DNA of 64,000 bases, taken from contig NC_054541.1 in NCBI RefSeq assembly GCF_017654505.1, positions 42,374,986 to 42,438,985 on the forward strand. Reading direction: 5' to 3'. The position numbers and the translations under genes were made by a program. Position 1 is the stretch's first letter. Each line of letters begins with the position of its first letter. This document shows positions 10,956 to 25,615 of this stretch, piece after piece. This DNA is from Polyodon spathula. Taxonomy: Eukaryota; Chordata; Actinopteri; Acipenseriformes; Polyodontidae. The notes below the pieces were generated by a model. The model saw only the letters and a list, made by a program, of their open reading frames with translations. It was not told where the DNA came from and searched no databases.

Positions 10956-13187
10956 TGTGTGGATTGCCTCGCCCTCTGTGATGTGCCTGCCTGCATTAAC
11001 CGAGATCGCTGCAATATTAATAGATTGCTGCCTTTCACGCTTACATCAAATATGGTGGTTTAATGTATTATAGGAGTAGAATTAGCTAGAATCTGGCTTC
11101 ACAAGAAGAATGTGAAGAACTACAGAACTACCACAGCATCACTCTTCTTTACACTATAATTAAACATTTTAGTAAACAATTATTGCGTTTAAATCAAACA
11201 ATGAATAGTCAGCTAGCAATATATAGAGTATAAACGGCAGTGTCACTGAGATTAATTTCCTATGAAAGCTGAAGGAAAGCAATTGCAAATTGTAAATGGG
11301 GGTTTTGGTGGCGGGGCAAAGGGCCGTTGTTAAATGGGTTTCAACCCTGCATCGCTCCATTTGGAAAGTGAAGGATGTTTTTCTTTCTTTGTTATATCAA
11401 GTAGGATCTACTCAGATAGCTGTCTCTTTGTGTTATCATATCTATAGTATCTGGTGTATTTCTGTATCAGTGTCTAGATGGATAGAAATTAACACTTTTT
11501 TTTTGTATGAATGCATTGTAGTTCTTTGCATAACATTATCAGAACAAATGTAATTTGGCATAATGTCTGCTATTTATCTGTTGTTCAGACTAAGGAAAAT
11601 AGCGACGTAGTTGTGATGTTATTATTGCCTTGAGAATTTATTGTAGAGCTTTTTAGCACGATATTATTTACCTATAGACGACTTCCTGGAAGAAATCATT
11701 AAATACATAATATAAATTTACTGGCAATATCATGTTCAGGCTTCTGTGTGGAAAACGAAGCTCACAAATATTGACAAGCCAGGGATTAATTTGACTGGCA
11801 CTGCTCAGATACACATATTTACAGGGTAAGAGTTATTTTAAAGATGGATAAAAATAATGAGATCTGCAATGTTTACTTCAGATTCCTGTTATGATTGTTG
11901 TTTTACATGGAAAAACAGTATTTTCTCAGCTCTAAGCTGTATCAAGACTTTACCGTATTTTATATAAGTACAAAGCATAAGCACTAACTCTTGAATATAC
12001 TGTATTACTTTAAAGGTATACTTTATATCATTTCGATTTTTAGAATATATATTTTTTTAACTTAAATATCCTTTTTTGTGTGTGTTACGTATGTGTCTTT
12101 ATTATGGTTTCTGTTTAGATCATTGTTAGAAGGCTTATTAACTAATGTCCCTTTTCAGCCACAGAGCCAGCTTCTGACCAATACCTCAGAAATTCAATTT
12201 TAGGAGTCTTTTCAGAAGCAGACATAACCACAAAAAAAGGCTCTAAAAAAAAATTTCTTAAAGAGTCCTTAGATTTGTATGAATAAGGCTCCTTAAGGAA
12301 AGTTAATACAGAATAACAACATTGTTATTCTGTTTTTTATTGCCACAACATAGATTTTAGAAGTCCTGTTTAATACAAGATGATTTTGCTGCCTCATACA
12401 TAACATTTTCACCAGGCAAGGACAATGTTTATGTCATTGTATTATTACTGAAAGAAAAAGTCCCCCCCCCCTCCCCCACATTGTTTTTCGGCTTTAAGTT
12501 AATTAAGTTAATTTTAAAGCTAATTATTTGCATAATGTACACATTATTGTGCAAGTAGTTAGCCTTAAAATAAACTTAATTTAATTTTGGAGCCTAAAAC
12601 AATGCAGGGGAAAAAAATACAATGACAACATCCAGAATGTGACTTTGTCAGCAGTGACACCTGCAGGGAGAGTCAGCAGGCCTCTGTTGACTCCCAGCCT
12701 TGGGAAAGTGCCTAGGCTCTTAAAGTAGAAACACATCTGCTGTTTCCTGATATTTATTTCTCCTCCCCAAGGAGAGACTTTGCTTATCTCATTGCCATAG
12801 GGAATTGACGCCAATATCAACACAGAAAATTGGCCTGATGCAAGCTAGCCTTAAGCACAGAAGACTGAAATTTGGGACTCAGCTACCCATGCTAAATATA
12901 TCGAACAAAAAAGCTTTGCAGAAAAGTTTTGTGTTTTGGACCCTACTCACTTTAAGGTCTGTTTTAAGGGATATTTTGTTAAGAGCTGTTTTTTAAAGCC
13001 CATTTTGATTCAAAACCTTTATCTGTTTATTAGCTTACTTTCAGAGCATCGTTTAACCTAAGAGCATGTTGATAAACATTTAAAAAACATATATGACCCT
13101 GTTTCAACAAAACATTCTTTTAAAAGTTACATTTTTGAATTTCAAATATCTAATCTCACCAGTTTGTGTGTTTTTCTTGTACCTCAG

Positions 13188-13320
13188 GTCGGTTTCTGAG
13201 GCTGAAGGTGTTCCGAGAGGATCACGGCTCCTGGATGACCATGTTTTTCAGCACCATTCTCTTCTTGTTCATTTTCTCTCACATTTACAACATCTGCCTC
13301 CTGATGGCAGGAAACATGGG
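13188..13320 (+). CDS. TMEM117: TMEM117, first coding exon in window
   Basis: This 133-nt internal exon lies between tgtacctcag and a gtaagg donor. Two leading bases (GT) complete a Gly codon begun in the previous exon. Then follows FLRLKVFREDHGSWMTMF and a hydrophobic membrane span (FFSTILFLFIFSHIYN). The exon ends LLMAGNM plus GG of a split Gly codon. The sequence is almost identical to what I remember of vertebrate TMEM117 around residue 91 onwards (third predicted span). TMEM117 is a conserved multi-pass membrane protein. The human protein has been linked to ER-stress-induced mitochondrial apoptosis, but its molecular activity is not established. The exon joins in frame to 27918 across a 14.6-kb intron. 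Confidence 0.95.
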
Positions 13321-13777
13321 GTAAGGGATTCTTTTTTTTTTGTTTAGAAACCAAAAGCTGTAATCCCAGATACAGGCTATACATGAACTGTTATGGATTG
13401 TTTTGTTTAACAGAGCAATATATCCAGTGAAATGGCAGAATCAATAAACAGCAACATACAGCATCAGGATCCTAATTAACACTATTGGACATACTAAATC
13501 TAAATTACTTTAAAAAGAGGTCTTCAACTAAGAAGATTTGCTATGACCTGTGTTACCCGTTTCTGTGGGCAGCACTGGGTGCATAACTCATAACTACAAT
13601 ATTTGAACCACGCAGTAAAAAAGTGCACATGTTGTACAGTACTATGTGCAAAGCTACTGTAGAGGGCACTGAGGACAAAACATTTTGTATAGATGCTACA
13701 GGGCCCAAGCCCAGAACTTAAACTTTTTACTTATCATTTTCTGCAGCAATTCAAGATCGACTTGCAAGTAAGTAATG

Positions 13778-13779
<2 letters not shown>

Positions 13780-13852
<73 letters not shown>
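13780..13852. repeat. (AT)n(AC)n microsatellite
   Basis: About 53 bp of AT followed by about 20 bp of AC, starting about 460 bp after the exon donor at 13321. Confidence 0.95.
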
Positions 13853-15927
13853 CCACACTTTCAGTGTATCAATGCTTTAAAAGTCACAGATTATAAACTA
13901 AATTTGGAGAACATTTCAAGAGATGCATTTGGATTGTATGGACTACTATGATACTATGATGATGATAATATTATATTATAATATTATTATATTATAATAT
14001 ATTATTATAAGGTGATACACCACGTTATATGTCATAATGACACGTATATTTCCGCGGATCGTGTATAAACATATTATCAATGTTATTAAGTCGGCGCAGT
14101 ATAAATCACGACAGCGCCAGCTCGCGCAATCTATCAATGTCACCAGAAACCCGAGATAACAGACAGAAATTGTAAAACAGGCAGTGTTTATTTTTAACAG
14201 CTGAAGAAGGGTTGAGAATTACATTGGAAAACAGAATTTAAACTATATAATCTACATATTTTTTTCAGGCTAAGTTTTCATATTGTGAATATTTACATTG
14301 TACTATAACCACCAGATGAAACCTGCTTGTATAAAACCAGGAAAGTCTGACCACCCTGTGTGTTCATATTTGACTATGGAGCGTTTTTCTGACATTACTA
14401 AGTGCCGTTATCAGAATGCATCACATACTAATGAACCACTGTTATTTAATTAAGACCATCCATTTTATGGCCCATTCATTAATCATGCCCAGTTTAGAGG
14501 AGGCCTTCTGTTCTACTCTGTCTTGCTCTGCTGGGATTAGTTTCGTGCTGAGCGTTGCAGCTGCTATAGCTTTATGCACTTCTTTGTCACTGTTCCATCC
14601 AGGAGGATAACTATTCAGCTAACAGATGACTAGGAAAATTAATATCACTCTTTGAGCTGGATTAAGCAGTACTTTAGTCTTGATTATACATGGACATTTT
14701 ATTCACTATCATTTATGTAAACTCCTTTGGTTATTTTTGCACTAAACTGAAAAAAGCCTGGTTTGTCTGTTTACATAAAGAATGGTCGGTATCAATATTA
14801 TGTTTGTATTCATCAAAGTATGACTGTGAGCAGTGCTTGTTTGTGCTTCATCTTACAATCTTGCAGCGCAACTCTTAAAGTTTTCATCTGCCACTGAGTT
14901 AAAAGCGATTTGAAATCAGTTTGTTTCCAACAGCGGCTAACCACAGTCAAACCAAGTTATATTAGAACTCTTATCAGGCTCGATAAAGCCCTGTTGGGAT
15001 TTCTGTTAATTGCTTTGATGGGAGCACCACCAGTGCAAAAATGACACAAGAGGAAAATGCCAAACCTCAAACCTGTATGTTTCATTTTAAGGACCGATTT
15101 CATGGTGCTGATGGAGATCTTGAGGAAGTAGATGGTGGCAATAGATTATGAGTGTGTTTTAATTCATACATTCTTATTTCAAAATATAAAATATAACCAC
15201 TATAGTGTGCTATCAATGTCCCTCATTGCAGACAAATTCCATTATGCTTGTAGTGTCACTACATTGTCATTGAACAGACAAATTAACACAATCATTATAA
15301 ATCAATGATAGCAATACTAATGCAATTCAGTATAATCTACTATGTATAACATGTATAGGCTTACAGTACAGTTGGTGCATTCTCAGTTTCAAAACCACAG
15401 AGGGCAGTAACAATCTATCTAATATAAAATGTGATTATGTCAGTGAATCTAAATGTAAAAGCAACACTCACCAAGGCTAGGATTTGAATACACACATGCC
15501 AAACAGAATGGATTACCATATGCTTTATATTAGAAATGTCATATTTATTTTTGTGCCTCTTGAAATAGATTCCCTGTGTATTTTTAAATGTATTGTTCAT
15601 TTGGTTAACAACCATAAACTGCATTATATTTCCAGATAGTTTCCTATATACAGTAGTGTGCAGACATGTGGATGTAATAATAATTATATATGGTATCTTT
15701 TTAAGGCTTTGGTCACAGCTACAAATAGTAGCCACATGTATACCATTCAAGAATCCCCAGTGCCCTCATATTGATTATTCTGTCTTCGCTCACTGACATT
15801 TTATTGTGAATGTCAGGTTACTAGCATTCTAACCTCCCTTCTACAGTCAAATTTGTTTAATGTATTTAATAAATAGAGAACATATATACCTTCTGGACAA
15901 TTTAAACTGCAGTGCTTGTACTGATAA

Positions 15928-15928
15928 A

Positions 15929-16004
<76 letters not shown>

Positions 16005-16173
16005 GAGGTATCCTTCCCCTTAAGAACCTGTCCTTTTGGGGTCTCCCGTAAGTGGGCATCAAAACAGTTACCAATACACATATGACTTTGCAACTGCTGT
16101 GTTCTGTCATTTTCTGTCCCAGATAAACATGCACACACCCCACACACACACATCACACACAGACCACAGAGCA

Positions 16174-16223
<50 letters not shown>

Positions 16224-16322
16224 CTCCATAGAGAAGGAATCTCTTGGACAGGAAACCCCCAGAGGGCTTTACCAATACACATATGTCTTTGCACTGGTGT
16301 CTCATTTTCTGGCCAGTAAACA
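15928..16322. repeat. Duplicated unit: (AC)n plus ~110 bp flank, two copies
   Basis: Two pure AC arrays (15928-16003 and 16174-16222) are each followed by related unique sequence. ttaccaatacacatatg with an adjoining ctttgca block occurs near 16066 and again near 16270. Both continue to cattttctg and then taaacat. The arrangement is a diverged tandem duplication of about 200 bp. Long Cys/Val and His/Thr open frames here are repeat artefacts. Confidence 0.8.
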
Positions 16323-19313
16323 TAATACCGTCAACTCTCATTAATACGAGTCTAAGCCAAATACATACTGTCAGTTTTTAGTTACAGAAACACTGGAATC
16401 ACATTTCAAATACAGTACAATGAAAAGTATTGTACATTTAAAAGCACTGTGGATTTTATTGAAAATATGGTTGCAAGTGCCAAGTCCCAACTGCTGTGCT
16501 CATTTGTCAGCTTTGTGTTTAATAATGGTCCCAGATAGAACTACAGGCACATTCTGATCACATGCATTTTTAAACCACAAAAGTAAGGTGTCCTCAGCAT
16601 CAAGGTATTGACCAAATCAGAAATGCTGATGACTTGCACCCACAGTTTGCTGTTCATGGGCCAAATGTTATTGTATTCTAGTTTTTAGGAATGGTTGGCT
16701 GTGGGTTTGTGGGAATGTTAAAATCTGAAGCAACGCCTTTCTTTTTCTTGTACTGCATTGCGTTATCACTTCTGATTGCAAGGATAACACATTTATTTCA
16801 TTTCAATACCTCATGGGAATGGCACTGATGCTTGAGCACTATGTCAACTCAAAATTCATCATAGGATCAATAGCCCCAAAACAGCACTAAAATACAGTAC
16901 AGAAACACTATTCAGGGTGCAAGTTAATACATTTCCCGATATCCTTTACACTCTGAACTAATTGTTAGTTTTATTCACATTTTTGGGGGGCTCCAAGATA
17001 ATTCACACTATCAGTGAATTTGTGTTAATTGAATGAGTATTATAAGATACAAATCTTTGTATCAGGAAATTATTTTTATTCAAGTCCATTTTAATTAGAA
17101 TTGATTGTATTTTTTTTTTCTGTTAATATGTGCATACTACACTGTGTTGCAAAGTCACTGCATAACAACTGAAACCAGCTGTTGTGCAGAAAAGTAAAGC
17201 CTGAATTGTTCACATGGTGAACTTTAAGAAAAGTACACATAAATAAATACATAAATAATACATACATACATGCATAGATACATACATAAATAAATACAAT
17301 AGTATTTCAAGGGTTTAAAACATCTTCTAGCCATGTTTATAAGATAGAGAACTGAATTCATCATTTAATTCTTACATGCCTCCTAATTATGCTCTCAAGT
17401 GGTAATTCCTTGTAAAATATTTTAATTTAAAAAATTGAGATAAATAATAAAAAATGAAAGTGTGTATATTATTATTAGAAAAGATTTACTGTGACAGCCA
17501 TGTTTTTGTTTTCATAATAGACCATTTATTACCACGTCTTTTTAACACTTTTAACCATTAGCTTAGGGTGCTCACTAACTACAAATCTGAAAGAAAACAT
17601 CATGAGAATTCACAGGCATATTCCAAGAAAAGATCATTTAAAATTGATCTACCAGCACTGGCAGCTAATATTATACCATTAGAATGACCTAAGTGGAGTT
17701 TATCATTAATAAATAAAAATCTATGCATAAAAAAGGGACCCACAATGCAGGATTATACCCTTTCTGAACTGCACAGAAAACTTACAGTATCAATCACTGT
17801 GACATGTACAAAATAGATACGATTGATTACACCAGCGTGATGGCAACTGCTGGCTAGCTTGTTCTGCAGTGGTTTCCGTATGAACATGATTTGCAAAGAT
17901 TTATAGTCAATAAGACTCTTCTTTTGTCTCAATTACAAAAAGTCAGAGGTGAGACTGTAGAATGTCAAGGTATTAGAAAAAAACCTTGCGTTTGTGGTTC
18001 ATATCCAGGTGTAGCAGAGTCTCTCTGTAGAGATCGTAGAGCAACAGAACCAGAATGCACACAACTTGTAAAGCACATTTAACGATAGAAAAAAATAGAA
18101 GGAAAAAAAAACGTCCCCAATTATATATCTAAATATAGCTCACACAATCTGAATACGTACTGTATCATACAATCACACCCTTTTAATATCACTTCAAATG
18201 TCGTGAGCATTAATCGTGACAATAAGTGGAGTTCACTTTATCAGGAGTTAACAACAACTTGGCTAAATAAGAAACACACGTTCATACACCAAATATGGAA
18301 CGCAAATTGTAGTACAGGTTCTAGTTAGTTCCTGGGTAACAATAGCATTAGTTAGCGGTGTGCCGATTTGTCAAGTAATTGCCTTTACAAAATTTGAAGT
18401 TGTTAGGTATTAATTAAATGGAATAAAATGTGTTAATTACTGAGCAGAAAAAAATGCGTTCCCACGGTTTTCTTTGTTTATACAATTACTGTGTATCAAT
18501 CAGTACTAATCTGACAGTGTTATTTAGTATAGAACCTGTCACGATCAAACTAACAAACTAATTTCATAACCAATTACTGCCATACCTTTCTTTTACCCGT
18601 TTGATATGATTTTTTGTTTGTTTGTTTGTTTTACTTTCCTTAGACATGCTTCATATGAGGTGAATTGTCACCAGGATGAGAGGAAAATGTACTTGCAATT
18701 GGTTCTTAAGACACTCAACAGGGAAGTTTATTAAATAGGTGTTTTTTTATTTATTTAATACCTGCAGACAAATACTTGTTAAATTTAAACACTCTGAAGA
18801 TACTCGTATCAGCACGCCCCTAGTGTGTATTAATAGAAACGTGTTTTCTTAATATAGTCTAGTACACTGTACATGTGCAACTCATTGTAATATTAAAGAA
18901 TATAAGAAAGCTATAACTATTTGTGTTGTAGTCTACTATGGGCTATGCTGTTCCACCATCCTTTTATTTTGAATATTTCAGTACTTTACAAACCTTTTTC
19001 TGTTTTCTGTACAAACTGCTTTTTTGAAGCGGGATATTATAAAAGAAAATACATGTGAGTCTATATAGGCAACACAATGGTTAAAAAAAAAAAACTGGAA
19101 AGACCAATTAAAAGGCTGTGCAACAGGGAACTACTGCAGGAGATAACTAGTAACAGCACCAAGCGTTTGATGTGTTGGTGCTGACAGGATGAAAAGTGGA
19201 GGATTAAGCAAAAGTACTACAAATGAAAACATGCCCTGAAGCAGAACAGAATGTGTGCAAAACCAGAACAAAATGATATAGCCAGGGCACTGGACAGTCT
19301 AGTCTAGTCTGCC

Positions 19314-19629
19314 TGTGGCAGAGCAAAGCTCTGCCTTTTAGAAATTGGCAGGGATGGGGTTCATTTCCCCTACCTGCCTGGGTTTATTATGTTCAGGTGG
19401 CTGGGGTTGATTAGTTGATTAGATGGTTAGTTTAATTAACGATCAATCAGCGCCCAGCCACCTGACATAAAAGGAGGCCTCTGCTTCTCATTTGAGAGGA
19501 GGGGGCGGAGGAAGCAGGTTGGTGGTCTTTTGGCTGTTTGGAAAGTTTGAATCCAGTGAAGGCATTGCCCAGACTGGAAACCTTTATTTTTCTGTCTCTG
19601 GGCCTCTATCCACTTGCCAGCCTGCCACA
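19314..19629 (+). mobile_element. Solo LTR-like element with putative 5-bp target duplication
   Basis: The ends are perfect 8-bp inverted repeats, TGTGGCAG and CTGCCACA, giving the TG...CA termini of LTRs. CTGCC precedes the left end (19309-19313) and follows the right end (19630-19634), consistent with a 5-bp duplication. However, CTGCC also equals part of the terminus, so this could be coincidence. A TATA-like ataaaag lies at 19467, followed by a GC-rich stretch. No gag, pol or primer-binding site lies beside it, so it would be a solo LTR left by recombination. An alternative right end is the second CTGCCACA ending at 19637. Confidence 0.6.
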
Positions 19630-21352
19630 CTGCCACAAAGCATTCAGGTTTCAAATCGGTTGGATTCAAATAATACGAGACACTGTCTCCACATAAGTAA
19701 CTAAATAAATAAATAAATAAACTCATTTCAAACGCCACAGGTTTGTAAATGGGGGAAAAGTAACTGAACTTTCTGAGACCCAAAATTATCTTTTTTTCTG
19801 CCTATGTAAAAACATTTATTCAGCAATGATCAACCCCTTAACCAGGTTACAGGTACATTATTGTTAATGAGGGGCATTAGAAATAAAGAGGAGAATACAG
19901 TGGTATTAAAGTGCACAAAACAGGTAGACCTAATAGAACACATGCTACAGTAGACCAGGGGAAGGCAAATGTGGCTCCTGGTCTATTCCACTGCAGGACT
20001 TAATACATTTATCCTGCCAGTCTGCAAGACAAGGTTGTTTACTGTTAGGAGTTTGTTTTAGATGTGTTACTAGTATTTTAAGAAAGTTTGTTTCATAGTA
20101 AACAATAATATTTCAACTGATCTGAAACACATAAGCAACTTAGTTGCCAGTAAGTATAACTTCAAATAGTAGTGGGTTATCAGGAAGTGAATTTAATAGG
20201 CACAATACTGTAAATGTCAAGCTCTGTTTCCCGTTCCATTATCATTTCAGTTCTCTACTGCTGTCCTGGATAAATAACAGATGCATCAAGCTGAGCCACA
20301 GTATGTCAAATCTGACAGTTAATACAAACTAATTAAAGGGAAGGTTGGTACTGGAGATGCTTTGAAAGAAAACAATACCTATGCTATTCCTTTCATAGTT
20401 TATATAGATAAAATGCCATTTAAATGTAAAAACGGTTGAAAACATATATCCTCTTTCCTACTTTTTATACCCAATAGGATTTTTGGTAATAATGTGTTTT
20501 GTTTTTATAAGGATGGTCAAAAAACAAATGTTACTAATATTTGCTAGTACTGTGATACATAGAGGGGTTATAGTATATCATCCGACAGTCTGACTTGTAT
20601 TGTAAACCTCATCTTAAATAGAACATTTAATTTGTGCATGTTTTGAAAACTTCTACTTTGTATTGTTCCTGACCAAAAAAAAAAAAAACAACTTGGCATG
20701 ACTTTGAACACAGTTTGATACCATTTAACATGAAAACCTGTGGTATTCACAGTCCTGTACATTGAGGAAAGCAGTGCCCATATAAATGTCCTCCATGCAT
20801 TAACATATGATGTATAGGTATTTCCCCTTCATTTGCCCAAGCAGATGCATTCCAAATGGGGCAGCAGGCCCATGCTGACAGCTTTATGGCTTTCAATAAG
20901 AACCTTTCCGCTCTATATGCCAAAGGATGCAAAATGAGAAGGAATGTAGAATCGAGAACTAAAAAGGCCCCAAGCTATATAACAGAATTAGATCAAATAC
21001 TACTGTTGAAGATAAAGTGTTCAACTGTAAATACAGTAGTTACAAAATGTCTCAGACACTGTATAGAAAAGTATGTGAGGATTCATGGAAACACAGGATG
21101 TGACAGGATGTTTAGCTCACAAATTTGTTTGCCTTGATATGTAATATGGAAGCACAACTTGGTGCTACCAATCAACTCGTGTAGGTATTTGGATGATCCA
21201 GCAGCAATTTGCTATCTCTTGTTCATCAAGCTACTTGTACATGATTCAGTCCTGTCTGTAACTACAAGATGGGCACTATTTTATGGGCCTACCATGCACA
21301 GTAAGGTGGCTGATATGTGGATTTCATAGTTGCATAAATATGAGTGGTTTAG

Positions 21353-21600
21353 TTATTATTATTTGGTCATATAGCAGATGCTCTTATCCAAAGCAACTTA
21401 CAGAGAGTAGGGAGTGAACTATGCATCACAACTGCTGCTGTAGAATCACTTACAATAGGTTTTACATCTCATCTGAAGGATGGAGCACAAGTAAGTTAAG
21501 TGACTTGCTCAGGGTCAAACACAGTGAGTCAGTGGCTGAGCGGGGATTGAACCAGGAACCTCCTGGTGAGGGGTCCATTTTTTTAACCACTGGGCCACCA
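21353..21600 (-). mobile_element. V-SINE-like tRNA-derived SINE (reverse)
   Basis: On the minus strand the head reads tggcccagtggttaaaaaaa (A box) and then ggttcctggttcaatccccg (B box), a tRNA-derived promoter. The middle contains gagcaagtcacttaactta. The 3' end has ctttggataagagcatctgc and then tatatgacca, ending in an AATAATAATA-type tail. That 3' end matches the conserved stem-loop tail shared by fish V-SINEs and L2-clade LINEs (UnaL2 type), which supply the reverse transcriptase. The copy is nearly full length and moderately diverged. Confidence 0.8.
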
Positions 21601-24354
21601 AACTTTGGTTTCTGTTTTAAATCGCACTGACTAGACAAGGGCCTACGAGGGAAAGCTTGCTTATGTGTGTTGTAATTAAGGTTTTATTCCATTTTGAATA
21701 TCTAACAGCATTTTAAGTTTTTTGTATAAGATCTAATCTTTAAGTTGGCACCTCACAGTACAAGACATTTGATAGCATTAGTTGAGTCATCTCTAGTGTA
21801 CTCTTTGGAGTTTGTCAATCCAAGTGCTGACTATGTTTAACTCCAATTATTTGTAGGCTATTGTACAGGTCTGTGACAGTAAAGCTCAGCATGATTTGAT
21901 ATATTTAACTTGAATGCATTTGAAACTGAAAGAGACTGAATACTGAGTAGCTCAGTCTTTTTATCATTACTATAGGATTTGGAGATTACTGTTTGCGTGA
22001 CTCCTGCTGAGCATTCTGTTAGATTTGTGATATGATTTATCCATTCCATTGCTTTATTTAAAGTTCTAAATCCAATCCAATAAGCATTTCAGACCATTGT
22101 TTTCTCTGCAGTGCAGAACATAGTCTCGTACACAAGAGAAAAAACTGTGAGTAAACATTTTGAGGGCATAAAAGAGATTTTTCACTAATGTGTGGTCATG
22201 AATTAATATCATTAATGTTTATCCTCATGGAACATAAATGCAAGTGGACAAAATACCAAAGGAAAAGACAGACCTTGCATTTAAAATGCGAATCTGCATT
22301 CCATGGCGTTACAAATGAAATGTGGGGACTGCCTGCTCCTTTTGAAACCAAAATATTGTAAAATATTGGGGATATTTTCTCATTTTTTTAAGCAGTTCGT
22401 TAATGCAAATCTCCATCAACACAGGTATTTAGGCTGCAATGAATACAGCCCCCTGGATACTAATGAAAATAACTTGATTAATGGTGCAGTGTACGCTGCA
22501 GAAAATATGAGTAGAAAAGAGTATGACTCCAAAGAGAAGTCAGTCACTAGCTCTGGTGAGAGACCCCTGGACTCTTTAGCTAATGCACTTTATTGTGTTT
22601 GTGGCTATTTATTAAAGCAGTCCACATATTGCAAATGTAGTTGTCTATAGCGGAAATAGATACATGTAATCTGTTGGGGATCTTGCCCAGGTGTTTGTAG
22701 AGAAGCAGCTGCTGGCTGTTTGTTAGATCACCATACGATGTCCTTTAAGATCTATTTCCACAGGCTCCCAGGGATATGATGCATGCAGAATATCGTCAGC
22801 CTGTCAGCAGGAAGCAAGAGTTAATATTCCAAACCTGCTGAAGGCATTCCAAAAAGTTAATTAAAACAGCAACTCAAATGAATCACATCTGTATTATTTT
22901 CTAATATTAAGTGTCATCAGTGAATTCATGGCGCTTATGCAGATTACTTTGAGCCACACTGATGCACAGCATCTCTTAATCTGAAAGAGTCTGAGAAGTG
23001 TGTGTGGAGATAGCTAGGGATTACCAAAATAATAGGTAGTTATCTTAATATTAAATACAATCATGCTGTTACTGACTATCAGAGAAAACAGTGCTTGTCA
23101 CTGATGCTATTTACACTGCTGCTGAGCTGTTATTATGACTCCATGTACACGTTCTAATATTTTTAAATCAACCAAAGCCATTCGTTTAAATAAAAATAAA
23201 CATAAGGTAATTTATTGAATACAGCCTATTGGACTGAAAAAGGTTCAACTTTCAAACAGCTTCAAGACAATGAAAGAACAAATGTGGATAACAGCTTCTG
23301 TAGAATGAAATAACTTTAATGTTATCGCTGTTGTTACAAAATATATTATTTATTTATTTATTTATTTGGTACGGAAGACCACCAACTAACACAAATTCCC
23401 AAGACATGGATAATGGCATTAACTATGTATTGTGTCCTTTAAAAAAAAAAAGCGAAAAAAGCTGCTTTTATAAAATCAAGACCAAATCACGTCTTGAGAT
23501 TTGTTGCCTTTTATACACACTAAAGCTGCTTCTTTTCAGTTTGATATCATTTACATGGAATTTTCTGCTTCTGAAAAATAGGATTTCATTAAAGACAGGA
23601 GTAAATGCTTTTAAAATATGACCTCATGTCTCCTGATTGCCCACCCAATGTCCTTATTAGAAGAATCTCCGATACTATGCCAAAGCAATATCTTTTGAAA
23701 GAACTTACAGTTATTATATATTTTTTTTTTTTTTTCCACTTTAGCTCAAACATAAACCTCTTCCATGTCAGTCATTCAAATTCTATTTTAGGTCTCTCTA
23801 CATAGGGAATTTAATTTACAGTAGGCGTGAAAAAGTTACTACAGCTGCCCTTAATGACTGCTGCAAGTCACTGCTGACATCAGAACTATCTTGTTTTCGC
23901 AGAGTACAGAAATTAAGTCCCTTTATAACACATATGTGTCTAATTAATTACGCAGCACGTTTTATGAAAGGATTTTTTTATACAGAATTATTCTTGTGGA
24001 TTTGCTGTTCAGCAGCTTTATTGAGCTCCCAGAATTATTGATTATAATTTATAATTACACTGAAAGCAAATTACTCCCAGTGGGACCTCTTTGAAAGATG
24101 GACAAAGTCCAAGTCACAAGGCGTCTAATTGAGTTAGTGCTGATATAAATCCTTATTCTAATCAAGTTTTTTTTTTAGGGGGAGGTGGAGTGATCAGTCA
24201 GTCACTCGACACCTCACTATACCATTAAATAAACCCTGCTGAATAATCAAATTAATTTAATATGGGTGGTGTATGATTTATAATATATATTATTAAATAA
24301 CATTTTATGGGTTATTTTGCACAAATGCATTTTTTCAGTACCACTGATTATATA

Positions 24355-25520
<1,166 letters not shown>

Positions 25521-25542
25521 TGTGTGTGTGTGTGTGTGTCTA

Positions 25543-25612
<70 letters not shown>
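25521..25612. repeat. (TG)n then (TA)n microsatellite
   Basis: TG repeats begin exactly at the right end of the Tc1-family element, with a tctatcta bridge to about 68 bp of TA. Confidence 0.95.

Positions 25613-25615
<3 letters not shown>

Larger units (their letters stand above)
1..13187 (+). other. TMEM117: TMEM117 intron (5' end outside window)
   Basis: This is non-coding sequence upstream of the first visible TMEM117 exon, ending in a pyrimidine-rich acceptor (tgtacctcag) at 13187. I looked for an exon encoding the missing N-terminal ~90 residues (two membrane spans before the FLRLKVFRED segment) and did not find one, so that exon should lie before base 1. The intron holds two SINE copies, an internally deleted Tc1-like element, a 41-bp tandem duplication, a tRNA-like SINE head and several dinucleotide arrays, each listed separately. 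Stretches such as 3330-5450, 7060-8040, 8880-10880 and 11050-13180 show nothing I recognise beyond AT-rich unique DNA and a weak SINE-like block at 9633. Confidence 0.8.

Noticed and set aside
1..13187. An upstream TMEM117 exon for residues 1-90
   Set aside because: No frame with a matching membrane segment, followed by a donor leaving one base of a Gly codon, was seen. It presumably lies before the window.
13093..13347. 84-codon open frame covering the first TMEM117 exon
   Set aside because: It is a different frame from the conserved FLRLKVFRED reading and crosses both splice sites.
15847..16294. Cys-Val-rich open frames up to 130 codons on the minus strand
   Set aside because: They are read-through of (GT)n arrays.
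19314..19739. Longer LTR ending at GCCACA (19734-19739)
   Set aside because: The flanks then give no target duplication, whereas the end at 19629 gives 8-bp inverted ends and CTGCC on both sides.
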